From assembly GCA_046092445.1 (NCBI GenBank), contig JBJTDR010000076.1, forward strand, positions 1 through 25,528: a stretch of DNA of 25,528 bases. Direction: 5' to 3'. The notes beneath the pieces were generated by a model that saw nothing but the letters and a program-made list of their open reading frames with translations, had not been told where the DNA came from and did no database searches. Both the position numbers and the translations under genes were made by a program. Numbering within the stretch: the first letter of the stretch is position 1; each line of letters opens with the position of its first letter. Positions 14,970 to 22,732 of this stretch are shown here, in pieces. The stretch is from CAIUPE01 sp046092445. GTDB taxonomy: Bacteria > Pseudomonadota > Alphaproteobacteria > Rhizobiales > Beijerinckiaceae.

Positions 14970-16259
14970 ATGAAACTTGCTGTCTGGCTCAAAAAGAATG
15001 CGATCAGCCGTGTGGATTTTGCGCGCCGGATCGGTGTGTCGCCCGGGGCGATAACGCAGATGTGCAATAATGAGGCAGCGTGGCTTTCGCGCGAGACGGC
15101 GGAAACCATCGCACGTGCGACCAAAGGCGCCGTGACGCCGAATGATTTTCTCCCGATCACAGAAAACAACACCAAGAGAACCAACATGCCGCACAGTGTG
15201 ACCGAGGCGATCGAGGCTTTCGCGAAGGGCGAGATTGTGATCGTGACCGATGATGATGATCGCGAGAATGAGGGCGACCTCATCTGCGCGGCGATCCATT
15301 GCACGCCGGAGAAGATGGCCTTCATCATCCGCAATACGTGCGGGATTGTTTGCGCGCCGCTGAGTTCGGACACGGCCAAGCGCTTGCATCTCACGCCGAT
15401 GGTGGCCTCGAATGATGCGCCGCTCGGAACCGCTTTCACGGTGACGGTCGATGTGAGGCATGGGCTCACGACCGGAATTTCGGCCGAGCAGCGCTCGAAT
15501 ACAGTGAGGGCGCTGGCGAATGGCAATATGGGCGCGGATGATTTTGTGCGTCCGGGGCATATTTTTCCGCTGATCGCGAAGGATGGCGGCGTGCTGATGC
15601 GCTCGGGGCATACGGAAGCAGCAGTCGATCTCTGCAAACTGGCGAACCTGCCGCCCGTCGGCGTGATCTGCGAGCTGGCTAACGATGACGGCACCGTGAT
15701 GCGCGGCGCGCAGATTGATGCGTTTGGCGAAAAGCATTCGATCAAGCGGATTTCGGTGGCTGATCTGATCGCCTACCGGCAGGCGCGCGAGAAACTTGTC
15801 GAGCGTGTGGCGACGTTTCCGGTGAAAACGGAAATTGGCGAACTGACTGGCTATGCGTTTGTGACGCCGTTTGATCCGGTGCATCATTTCGCATTCGTGC
15901 ATGGCCGGATCGGCGATGGCAAAGGGGTGCCGACGCGGTTGCATCGAGCAGACGTACTGGCGGACGTATTCGGTGGCGGCACGAATATCAGTGCGGCCTT
16001 GAGGACATTCGCAGCGAAAGGTCGCGGCGTGCTGGTTTATCTGCGTGACGGGACATCGGGCGTTCCGCTGCAATCGCTTGGCGACAAGGGGTCGGATGCG
16101 GTGCGCCAGCAGCAATGGCGGGACGTGGGACTTGGCGCGCAAATCTTGAAAGATCTCGGCGTCGTCTCGATCATCAATCTCGCATCGAGCAGCAGGTCTT
16201 ATGTCGGGTTGGCCGGCTTTGGCATCGAGATCGAGGATAGCGAGCCGCTGGGGAGCTAG
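14970..16259 (+). CDS. ribB: 3,4-dihydroxy-2-butanone 4-phosphate synthase with N-terminal HTH domain and degenerate RibA-like C-terminus
   Basis: RibB makes the four-carbon precursor of riboflavin from ribulose 5-phosphate. The 429-residue protein has three parts. Residues 1-65 form a Cro/YdaS-like helix-turn-helix (DFARRIGVSPGAITQM). Residues about 73-280 are the RibB domain, with DDDDRENEGDL, DFVRPGHIFPL and the RSGHTEAAVDL segment. Residues about 285-429 resemble GTP cyclohydrolase II (RibA), but the zinc-binding Cys cluster is missing, so only RibB activity is expected; such two-domain proteins are called RibBX in some bacteria. An internal ATG at 15186 (residue 73), preceded by AAGAGA, could give a form without the HTH. 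No FMN riboswitch is apparent upstream. The HTH part is unusual and may let the enzyme control its own promoter. Confidence 0.93.
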   Translation: MKLAVWLKKNAISRVDFARRIGVSPGAITQMCNNEAAWLSRETAETIARATKGAVTPNDFLPITENNTKRTNMPHSVTEAIEAFAKGEIVIVTDDDDRENEGDLICAAIHCTPEKMAFIIRNTCGIVCAPLSSDTAKRLHLTPMVASNDAPLGTAFTVTVDVRHGLTTGISAEQRSNTVRALANGNMGADDFVRPGHIFPLIAKDGGVLMRSGHTEAAVDLCKLANLPPVGVICELANDDGTVMRGAQIDAFGEKHSIKRISVADLIAYRQAREKLVERVATFPVKTEIGELTGYAFVTPFDPVHHFAFVHGRIGDGKGVPTRLHRADVLADVFGGGTNISAALRTFAAKGRGVLVYLRDGTSGVPLQSLGDKGSDAVRQQQWRDVGLGAQILKDLGVVSIINLASSSRSYVGLAGFGIEIEDSEPLGS

Positions 16260-16260
16260 A

Positions 16261-17208
16261 TCACGCTCCTTCGCCGTCAATCGCCCATGCGCGCATGATT
16301 AAGTGGGCGATGGCGATGGGCGGCGGGCAGGTAAGTCCGTCCGGATGCGTACCATCGAGCATGGCGCTGACTTCCGACCGGCTGAACCAGCGGGCGTCTT
16401 CGAGCTCGTCGTGATCAATGGTGAGCGCGTCGGTGAGCGCCTCGCCAATACATCCAATCATCAGCGAGCCCGGAAACGGCCATGGCTGGGAGGCGAGATA
16501 GCGGACCGAGCCGGTTTTGATGCCGGCCTCCTCCTCCAATTCGCGACGGACGGCGCTTTCCATGGTCTCGCCCGGCTCGATGAATCCGGCAAGGCACGAA
16601 TACATGCCCGGCGGAAAACGGGACTGGCGGCCGAGAACGCATTTTTTGCCCCGCACAGCCATCATGATGGCGACGGGGTCGGTGCGTGGGAAGTGCTCGG
16701 CCTCGCATGAGGGGCAGACACGCTTCCAGCCGCCACTGGCGAGCGCGGAGGGCTGGCCGCAGACGGCGCAGAACCGATGGCGGCGATGCCAGTAAAGGAG
16801 CGATTTAGCCTGCGCCAACGGCCCGAGAATTTCCGGCGGCAAAAGGCCCTGAACAGCGATCGACCGTAAATCGAGGACGAGAAGATCATCGCGCCCCTGA
16901 TGGGTCTCGGGTTCCTGCGCATCAAGTTGAAGCCCGAACAGTGCGCGTTTGCCATCGTGACCGAGGAACACGCGTTCGCGGGTTGTGCCGAGATGCTCGG
17001 CCTCTGTGAGATCGAACAGCGCGTCGAGATGATCGCCGTTGCGCTTCAGGATCGGGATATCGCCGGCGAGGACAAAGGTGCGTGCTTCCGGGGATATCGC
17101 AAGGCTGGCCATAAACTCGGCGTCATCGCGGCGGGCGGCCATGCGGTCCAGCGGATTTTCGGCATAGCCGAGGGTTGCCGAACGCTCCGAACGGTACGCA
17201 GATGACAT
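16261..17208 (-). CDS. nudC: NADH/NAD+ pyrophosphatase (or NAD-cap hydrolase)
   Basis: NudC cleaves NAD(H) to NMN(H) and AMP and can remove NAD caps from RNA in other bacteria. The 315-residue protein has the four-Cys zinc ribbon (FCAVCGQ...VCPSCEAEHFPRTDP), the Nudix box GFIEPGE...RRELEEEAGI, and the SQPWPFPGSLM motif that is diagnostic of the NudC subfamily. The N-terminal part is less conserved, as usual. I chose ATG 17208, which shares its A with the TGA stop of the upstream HIT gene (TGATG); a TTG at 17211 is possible. It is convergent with ribB with one base between the stops. Coupling to a HIT protein points to nucleotide turnover. Confidence 0.95.
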   Translation of the reverse strand: MSSAYRSERSATLGYAENPLDRMAARRDDAEFMASLAISPEARTFVLAGDIPILKRNGDHLDALFDLTEAEHLGTTRERVFLGHDGKRALFGLQLDAQEPETHQGRDDLLVLDLRSIAVQGLLPPEILGPLAQAKSLLYWHRRHRFCAVCGQPSALASGGWKRVCPSCEAEHFPRTDPVAIMMAVRGKKCVLGRQSRFPPGMYSCLAGFIEPGETMESAVRRELEEEAGIKTGSVRYLASQPWPFPGSLMIGCIGEALTDALTIDHDELEDARWFSRSEVSAMLDGTHPDGLTCPPPIAIAHLIMRAWAIDGEGA

Positions 17209-17621
17209 CAAAGATACCCCAAAGCAGCCGAAAGACGCGCGGCAAGGACTTGGCCCGCGTCTGGTTCGTAGGGGATACGATCACCGACACCCCATACCGG
17301 ACGCGGCCATGCGGCATCATCAAGCGAGCGGGCGATAACATGGACATGGAGTTGCGGAGCGACATTACCGAGTGCTGCGACATTCAGCTTATGGGGTGAA
17401 AATTCGCGCTGCATCATCTCCGACACATCCTCGATTTCACGCCAGATGCGGGCGCGATTGGTCATATCGAGATCAATGAACTCACGGATATCAGGCAGGC
17501 GCGGCACCAAGAGCAGCCACGGATAGCGGGAATCATTCATCAGCAAAACACGGCTGAGGCTGAGGTCGCCAACCGGGATCGTATCGGCAATGAGGCGGGA
17601 ATCGAGTGTAAACTGGGTCAT
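17208..17621 (-). CDS. HIT-family nucleotide-binding protein
   Basis: The 137-residue protein is a small histidine-triad protein of the type common in Rhizobiales: RVLLMNDSRYPWLLLVPR near the N-terminus and the triad region NVAPQLHVHVIAR (about 92-104). HIT proteins hydrolyse or transfer nucleotides from AMP-linked compounds through the middle His. Only two of the three triad histidines are present, since the third position is Ile. The ATG at 17621 has AAGGTG upstream and a normal length; the frame extends to 17723 without a better start. It is translationally coupled to nudC. Substrate unknown. Confidence 0.85.
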   Translation of the reverse strand: MTQFTLDSRLIADTIPVGDLSLSRVLLMNDSRYPWLLLVPRLPDIREFIDLDMTNRARIWREIEDVSEMMQREFSPHKLNVAALGNVAPQLHVHVIARSLDDAAWPRPVWGVGDRIPYEPDAGQVLAARLSAALGYL

Positions 17622-17786
17622 GGGCACCTTGTAGCGCAGGCACGGCGACCTCGCTAGGTCGATTATCGAGGATTGAGCGGCCCAAATATCGAACGGAAAA
17701 CGTTTCAACTCAAAAGCGTGCACCGAATAAAGTGTCGCATAAAGTCGCGCGGAATGCTTGTCTTTTGTGGCTCAATACCCGATATA

Positions 17787-17893
17787 GGGGGCGGGAGGTT
17801 GGTGGTGGACGTACCACTCGCCAACCGGGTCAGGTCCGGAAGGAAGCAGCCCTAACGAGCACGGGCGGGTCTCCGTCCAGCCTCCCACCCCCT
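17787..17893 (+). ncRNA. ffs: Small signal recognition particle RNA (4.5S type)
   Basis: The highly conserved domain IV is visible as GGTCAGGTCCGGAAGGAAGC at about 17828-17847, containing the GGAA tetraloop and the asymmetric internal loop that binds Ffh. The ends pair: GGGGGCGGGAGG from 17787 with CCTCCCACCCCC ending near 17892. The length of about 107 nucleotides suits the bacterial 4.5S type without an Alu domain. It lies just upstream of dnaX, a common place in alphaproteobacteria. The RNA guides ribosomes making membrane proteins, with Ffh and FtsY. The exact ends are estimated from the base pairing. A TTGTCT...GATATA pair (17758-17786) lies upstream, but it sits too near the predicted 5' end to be certain. 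Confidence 0.95.
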
Positions 17894-17898
17894 ATTCT

Positions 17899-17915
17899 CC
17901 CGCAAGCGGATTTTT
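17899..17915 (+). terminator. Possible short terminator after the SRP RNA
   Basis: CCGCAAGCGG (17900-17909) folds into a small stem followed by ATTTTT. It lies directly after the SRP RNA and 23 bases before the dnaX start. The stem is short, so some read-through into dnaX is likely. Confidence 0.4.
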
Positions 17916-17937
17916 CCCGCCGAGGACCACGCCGCCC

Positions 17938-19791
17938 ATGAGTGATACGTCGGACAGTGACGTGATCCGGGACGATCTGACGATCCCGATGTTTGGCGAC
18001 ACTCCGGCGCCGGCACAGCCTGTGGTCAGCTCCTCTGCCTATCGTGTTCTTGCCCGCAAATACCGGCCGCAGACCTTTGATGATCTGATCGGGCAGGATG
18101 CGATGGTGCAGACTCTCTCGAACGCGTTTGCTGCCAATAGAATTCCGCAAGCCTGGGTTCTGACCGGCGTGCGCGGGGTGGGGAAAACGACGACGGCGCG
18201 TATTCTGGCGCGCGGGCTGAACTATCTGCTGCCGGATGGCAGTGGCGGGCCGACCGTGACCATGCCGGTCGAAGGCGTGCATTGCCGGGCGATCATGGAA
18301 TCGCGCCATATCGATGTGCTCGAAATGGATGCGGCCTCGCATACCGGTATTGACGATGTGAAGCAGCTGACGGACGGCGTGCGCTACACTCCCGCATCGG
18401 CGCGCTACAAGGTCTATATCATCGACGAAGTGCACATGCTGTCGGAGAAGGCGTTCAATGCGTTTCTGAAAACGCTGGAAGAGCCGCCGCCACACGCGAA
18501 ATTCATTTTTGCGACAACGGAAATCCGCAAAGTACCGATCACGATCCTGTCACGCTGCCAGAGGTTTGATCTCAGGCGCGTCGAAGCCGATATTCTGGTT
18601 CCGCATCTCAAAAGGATTTGCGAGAAGGAACATGTGCAGATTGACGCCGAAGCGCTGGCGCTGATTGCGCGGGCGGCAGAAGGCTCGGTGCGTGACGCAT
18701 TGTCATTGCTCGATCAGGCGATTTCGCATGGTGCCGGATCGGTGGATGGCGAGACGGTGCGTGCCATGCTCGGCCTCGCGGACCGGGCGCGCGTGATCGG
18801 TCTGTTCGAAGCGGTGATGAGTGGCCGGATTGCGGATGCACTCAGGAATTTCAAGGAGCAATACGCACTTGGCGCCGACCCGCAGATCATCATGAACGAT
18901 CTGGCGGATTTCACCCATTTCGTCACACGGCTGAAAGTGATGCCGGCGGCGGCGGATGATTCGAGTGTGACGGAAGTCGAGCGGGTGCGCGGGCTCGCCT
19001 GCGCGGCGATGCCGATGCGGGCCCTGTCGCGCACCTGGCAGATTTTGCTGAAAGGCTCGACCGAGATTGCGGAGGCCGCAAAGCCTGCGGCGGCCGCCGA
19101 GATGGTGTTGGTTCGGCTGGCCTTCGCTGCCGATTTGCCGACCCCGGATGAAGCGTTGCGGGCAATGACGCAAAATGGCGAAACGGTGCGCGCGCCGCGA
19201 ACTTCGGGATCATCCTCGGGATCATCTTCGGGAGGTTCGACAGCCAGCGGTAATCTGAGCGTGGCTTATCGTGCAGAGCCGGAGCGGATGCCGGTAGCTG
19301 CGCCGATGGCGTCGGCTGCGGTGCAAGAGGCCCCGGTTTTGCGGCTTGATACGTTCGAGCAATTGATCGCGCTTGCGACCGAGCAACGCGACATTGCGAT
19401 CAAGACGGCACTGGAGCGGGATGTGCGGCTGGTCGCGTTCGAGAATGGCCGGCTTGAATTCGCGCCCATGCCCGGTGCATCGCCCGGCCTTGCGGCGGAT
19501 TTGACCAAGCGGATCAGTGACTGGACCGGGCGGCGCTGGATTGTGGCCGTGTCATCGCAGGAAGGCCAAACACCGGTCCGGGAAGTTGCGAAGGCGAAGC
19601 AGGCGGAGCGAATTGAAGACGTTCGTGAAAATCTGATCGTAAAAAGCGTGCTTGCTACATTTCCGGGGGCGGAAATCATCGAAGTACGCGATTTGCGGCA
19701 GACCGTTGCGGTAAGCGACGAGGACACCGATTTGCCGGATTTACCGCCTGATTTTGACTTTGGCGGGCTTGACCATGACCGCGATGATTGA
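17938..19791 (+). CDS. dnaX: DNA polymerase III subunit tau/gamma
   Basis: DnaX is the clamp-loader ATPase that puts the sliding clamp on DNA and links the polymerase cores. The 617-residue protein has RVLARKYRPQTFDDLIGQ (about 36-53), Walker A GVRGVGKTTTA (about 79-89), Walker B VYIIDEVHML (about 160-169), FATTE and the sensor SRCQRFDL. The zinc module of most bacterial DnaX has four Cys; here the region between Walker A and MDAASHTGIDDV has a single Cys (HCRAIMES), as in other alphaproteobacteria. After a Ser/Gly-rich linker comes the tau-specific C-terminal part. No A-rich slippery sequence like that of E. coli was seen, so a gamma form by frameshift is not evident. Its stop is 18 bases before ebfC. 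Confidence 0.97.
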   Translation: MSDTSDSDVIRDDLTIPMFGDTPAPAQPVVSSSAYRVLARKYRPQTFDDLIGQDAMVQTLSNAFAANRIPQAWVLTGVRGVGKTTTARILARGLNYLLPDGSGGPTVTMPVEGVHCRAIMESRHIDVLEMDAASHTGIDDVKQLTDGVRYTPASARYKVYIIDEVHMLSEKAFNAFLKTLEEPPPHAKFIFATTEIRKVPITILSRCQRFDLRRVEADILVPHLKRICEKEHVQIDAEALALIARAAEGSVRDALSLLDQAISHGAGSVDGETVRAMLGLADRARVIGLFEAVMSGRIADALRNFKEQYALGADPQIIMNDLADFTHFVTRLKVMPAAADDSSVTEVERVRGLACAAMPMRALSRTWQILLKGSTEIAEAAKPAAAAEMVLVRLAFAADLPTPDEALRAMTQNGETVRAPRTSGSSSGSSSGGSTASGNLSVAYRAEPERMPVAAPMASAAVQEAPVLRLDTFEQLIALATEQRDIAIKTALERDVRLVAFENGRLEFAPMPGASPGLAADLTKRISDWTGRRWIVAVSSQEGQTPVREVAKAKQAERIEDVRENLIVKSVLATFPGAEIIEVRDLRQTVAVSDEDTDLPDLPPDFDFGGLDHDRDD

Positions 19792-19809
19792 CCAGAGGAG
19801 ACCAGACTG

Positions 19810-20130
19810 ATGAAAGACATGCTTGGCATGATGAAGCAGATTCAGGGGCTGCAATCGAAACTCAGTCAGGTCAAGGACGAGGTCGAGGCGATGGAAGTCT
19901 CGGGTGCGTCCGGCGGCGGCATGGTTTCCGTGACGATGACCGTGAAAGGTCTGGTCAAGACGCTTGCGATTGATGATAGCCTAATGAAGGCGGACGAGAA
20001 GGATATTCTGGAAGATTTGATCGTCGCAGCGTTGAATGATGCGCGGGGCAAGGCGGATCGGCTGCTCGCGGACAAAATGGGCGCGCTGACTGCAGGATTG
20101 CCGCTGCCGCCGGGAATGAATTTGTTTTAG
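19810..20130 (+). CDS. ebfC: Nucleoid-associated protein YbaB/EbfC
   Basis: The 106-residue protein is of the YbaB/EbfC family, a small dimeric DNA-binding protein that coats the nucleoid and, in Borrelia, affects gene expression. It has the N-terminal coiled helix MLGMMKQIQGLQSKLSQV, the central beta sheet GGMVSVTMTVKGLVKTLAID and the C-terminal helices ending in GLPLPPGMNLF, all close to the family. A strong GAGGAG ribosome-binding site lies in the gap after dnaX. It sits in the conserved dnaX-ebfC-recR order, so co-expression with clamp loader and recombination repair is expected. Confidence 0.96.
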   Translation: MKDMLGMMKQIQGLQSKLSQVKDEVEAMEVSGASGGGMVSVTMTVKGLVKTLAIDDSLMKADEKDILEDLIVAALNDARGKADRLLADKMGALTAGLPLPPGMNLF

Positions 20131-20137
20131 ATTTTGC

Positions 20138-20170
20138 CCGCCATGCCGATGGCGGCATCGTATTGTTTTT
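20138..20170 (+). terminator. Weak hairpin between ebfC and recR
   Basis: CCGCCA (20138-20143) and TGGCGG (20150-20155) form a six-base stem with a six-base loop, followed after about ten bases by a short T run. The distance to the T run makes it a weak terminator at best; it may instead tune recR expression or stability. Confidence 0.3.
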
Positions 20171-20191
20171 GCTCAGCAAGGCTTCCCCTTT

Positions 20192-20794
20192 ATGGCCTCC
20201 ATCGCTGGTCCAGAGATTGAACGCCTGATCCAGTTGCTTGCGCGTATGCCCGGGCTCGGGCCGCGTTCGGCGCGACGGGCGGCGTTGAGCCTCGTGAAAA
20301 AGCGGGAGCAATTGCTGGGGCCGCTCGCGGATGCGATGCGGGTTGTGCATGATACGATCGTGACGTGTGAGGAATGCGGCAGTATCGATACGGTGACGCC
20401 GTGCAATCTGTGCCGTGATACGCGGCGCGACCGCAGCGTGCTGGTGGTGGTGGAGGATGTTGCCGATCTTTGGGCGCTGGAGCGGGCGCATGTGGTGAAC
20501 GGACGGTATCATGTGCTCGGAGGCGTGCTCTCGGCGCTCGATGGTGTCGGGCCCGGCGAACTCAATCTGAAAGCGCTGATCGAGCGGGTTGCGGCGGGTG
20601 GGATCGGCGAGGTGATCTTGGCGTTAAATGCGACGGTCGATGGCCAGACGACGGCGCACTATATAACGGAATTGCTGGCTCCCTATGGGCCAGTTGTCTC
20701 AAGGCTCGCGCATGGCGTGCCGGTTGGCGGGGAGCTTGATTATCTCGATGAGGGAACGCTGAGTGCGGCGTTCCGGCAAAGAACGCTGCTCTAG
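20192..20794 (+). CDS. recR: Recombination mediator RecR
   Basis: RecR works with RecO (and RecF) to load RecA onto gapped single-stranded DNA. The 200-residue protein has the helix-hairpin-helix LLARMPGLGPRSARRAAL (about 15-32), the four-Cys zinc finger CEECGSIDTVTPCNLC (about 59-74) and the Toprim-like domain (VLVVVEDVADLWALERA). The C-terminal Walker-like segment with VPVGGELDYLDEGTL is characteristic. Length is the usual 198-200. It is third in the dnaX-ebfC-recR series; the transporter gene yejA begins 61 bases downstream. Confidence 0.97.
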   Translation: MASIAGPEIERLIQLLARMPGLGPRSARRAALSLVKKREQLLGPLADAMRVVHDTIVTCEECGSIDTVTPCNLCRDTRRDRSVLVVVEDVADLWALERAHVVNGRYHVLGGVLSALDGVGPGELNLKALIERVAAGGIGEVILALNATVDGQTTAHYITELLAPYGPVVSRLAHGVPVGGELDYLDEGTLSAAFRQRTLL

Positions 20795-20855
20795 CCAGAA
20801 TCGACACTTTTGTGCAGGATCATTGCGGTTGTTCACTCGTTCGGGAGATGGTGCC

Positions 20856-22712
20856 GTGGGTCGATTTGCGTTCAGCGTTCTTGGTGTGGTTCTCGCCCTG
20901 ATCTGCGGCATGCCGCGAGCTTCTGCAGAAGAGGCGCAGTGGCGGCACGGCGTTTCGCTGATGGGGGAGCCCAAATATCCGAAAGCGTTCAAGCATTTCG
21001 ACTATGTGAACCCGAACGCGCCGAAGGGCGGGACGGTGAGGCTTGCTGCGGCGGGTAGTTTTGACAATTTCAACCCTGTTGTCGCGGGGGTGAAAGGGCA
21101 GCTGGAAGCGGGCGTAGGGGTCGTATACGAGACGCTGCTTTCCCCCGCATTGGACGAGGTTTCGACTGCCTACGGACTGGTTGCGGAAGCGGTGCGTTAT
21201 CCGGCAGATTATGCGTCCGTCACGTATCGGCTCAGAGAAGGAGCGCGGTGGCAGGATGGCAAGCCGGTGACGCCCGAGGATGTGGTTTTCTCGTTTGATG
21301 CGTTGAAGGCCAACAGCCCGCAATATGCGTTTTATTTCGCGCATGTGACGAAGGCCGAGAAAACCGGCGAGCGGGATGTGACATTTACCTTCGACGCGCC
21401 GGGAAATCGTGAATTGCCGCAGATTGTGGGGCAGTTCATCATTCTGCCGAAGCATTGGTGGGAAGGCAAAGGGGCGGACGGCAAGGCGCGTGATATCACG
21501 CAAACGACGCTGGAGCCGCCGCTGGGATCGGGGCCCTACAAGCTCAAATCATTCACGGCGGGACGGACGGCGTCTTATGAGCGGGTGAAAGATTATTGGG
21601 GTGCGGCGGTGCCGCTGAATGTCGGGACAAACAATTTCGATGAAGTGCGTTATGAATATTTCCGTGACACAACGGTGCAACTCGAGGCGCTGAAGGGGGA
21701 TCAATATGATTTCCGGCTCGAGAACAGCGCGAAGAATTGGGCAACGGCCTATGATTTTCCGGCTGTCAAAGACGGCCGTATTGTGCGTGAGGAATTTGCC
21801 GAGCGTGCTTCGGGGCGGATGCAGGCGTTTGTTTTCAATTTGAGGCGGGAGAAATTTCAGGATCAGCGCGTGCGCCGGGCGTTCAACCTCGCATTCGATT
21901 TCGAGGAAATGAACAAGACCGTATTTTATGGCGCCTATAAACGGATCAAGAGCTATTACCAAGGGACGGAGCTTGCCTCCGACGGCGTGCCGGAGGGGTT
22001 GGAGAAGGATATTCTCGAGAGTGTGAAGACGCTTGTTCCGGCAACTGTATTCATGACGCCGTTTACCAATCCAGTGAACGGGACACCGCAGTCGGTGCGT
22101 GACAATTTGCGGGAAGCCGACAAGATTTTAAAAGAGGCAGGATGGGAAATCCGTGACGGCAAGCGCACGAACACAAAATCGGGCGAGGTGATGGTGGTGG
22201 AGTTACTTGCCTATGACTCGACATTCGAGCGGATCTTGTTGTTCTGGAAGCCCTCACTGGAGCGGCTCGGGATCGGGGTGACGGTCAGGGTTGTCGATGC
22301 GGCGCAATATGAAAACCGGATGCGCGAGTTCGATTATGACATCACGACTGATCTTTGGGGGCAATCGCTCTCGCCGGGCAACGAACAGCGCGAGTATTTC
22401 GGATCGGCGGCTGCGGATGTGAAGGGTTCGCGTAACACGATCGGGATCAAGGACAAGGCGGTGGATGCGTTGATCGACCGGATCATTTTTGCGAAAGACC
22501 GCGCCGAGTTGATTGCTGCGACCAAAGCGCTGGACCGGGTGCTGCTGGCATACGAGTTTGTGGTACCGCAATGGACTTACGGATTCTCGCGCACGGCGCG
22601 CTGGGACCGGTTTTCCCATCCTGAAACCATGCCCGCCTATGGCGCTTCGGCCTTTCCCGTGATCTGGTGGTATGACGAAGCGAAGGCTTTAAAAACTGCA
22701 GCGTCGAAATAG
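20856..22712 (+). CDS. yejA: ABC transporter substrate-binding protein, YejA-like (family 5)
   Basis: The 618-residue protein is a family 5 extracellular solute-binding protein, expected in the periplasm. Starting at GTG 20856, with GGAG eight bases upstream, it has a clean signal peptide (hydrophobic core FSVLGVVLALICG, cleavage after PRASA). The mature part has HGVSLMGEPKYPKAFKHFDYVNPNAPKGG, WQDGKPVTPEDVVFSF and the LGSGPYKLKSF segment, which match the YejA group of oligopeptide-binding proteins. The frame is open to an ATG at 20763 inside recR, and TTG 20829 is another possible start. YejABEF systems take up peptides, including microcin C in E. coli. The actual ligand here is unknown. Confidence 0.92.
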   Translation: MGRFAFSVLGVVLALICGMPRASAEEAQWRHGVSLMGEPKYPKAFKHFDYVNPNAPKGGTVRLAAAGSFDNFNPVVAGVKGQLEAGVGVVYETLLSPALDEVSTAYGLVAEAVRYPADYASVTYRLREGARWQDGKPVTPEDVVFSFDALKANSPQYAFYFAHVTKAEKTGERDVTFTFDAPGNRELPQIVGQFIILPKHWWEGKGADGKARDITQTTLEPPLGSGPYKLKSFTAGRTASYERVKDYWGAAVPLNVGTNNFDEVRYEYFRDTTVQLEALKGDQYDFRLENSAKNWATAYDFPAVKDGRIVREEFAERASGRMQAFVFNLRREKFQDQRVRRAFNLAFDFEEMNKTVFYGAYKRIKSYYQGTELASDGVPEGLEKDILESVKTLVPATVFMTPFTNPVNGTPQSVRDNLREADKILKEAGWEIRDGKRTNTKSGEVMVVELLAYDSTFERILLFWKPSLERLGIGVTVRVVDAAQYENRMREFDYDITTDLWGQSLSPGNEQREYFGSAAADVKGSRNTIGIKDKAVDALIDRIIFAKDRAELIAATKALDRVLLAYEFVVPQWTYGFSRTARWDRFSHPETMPAYGASAFPVIWWYDEAKALKTAASK

Positions 22713-22732
22713 CCCGAAGGATACACGAAACG

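Noticed and set aside
14748..16280. Minus-strand open frame of 510 codons across ribB
   Set aside because: It is rich in Arg and His, has no motifs, and lies opposite a clear RibB; this is a codon-bias shadow.
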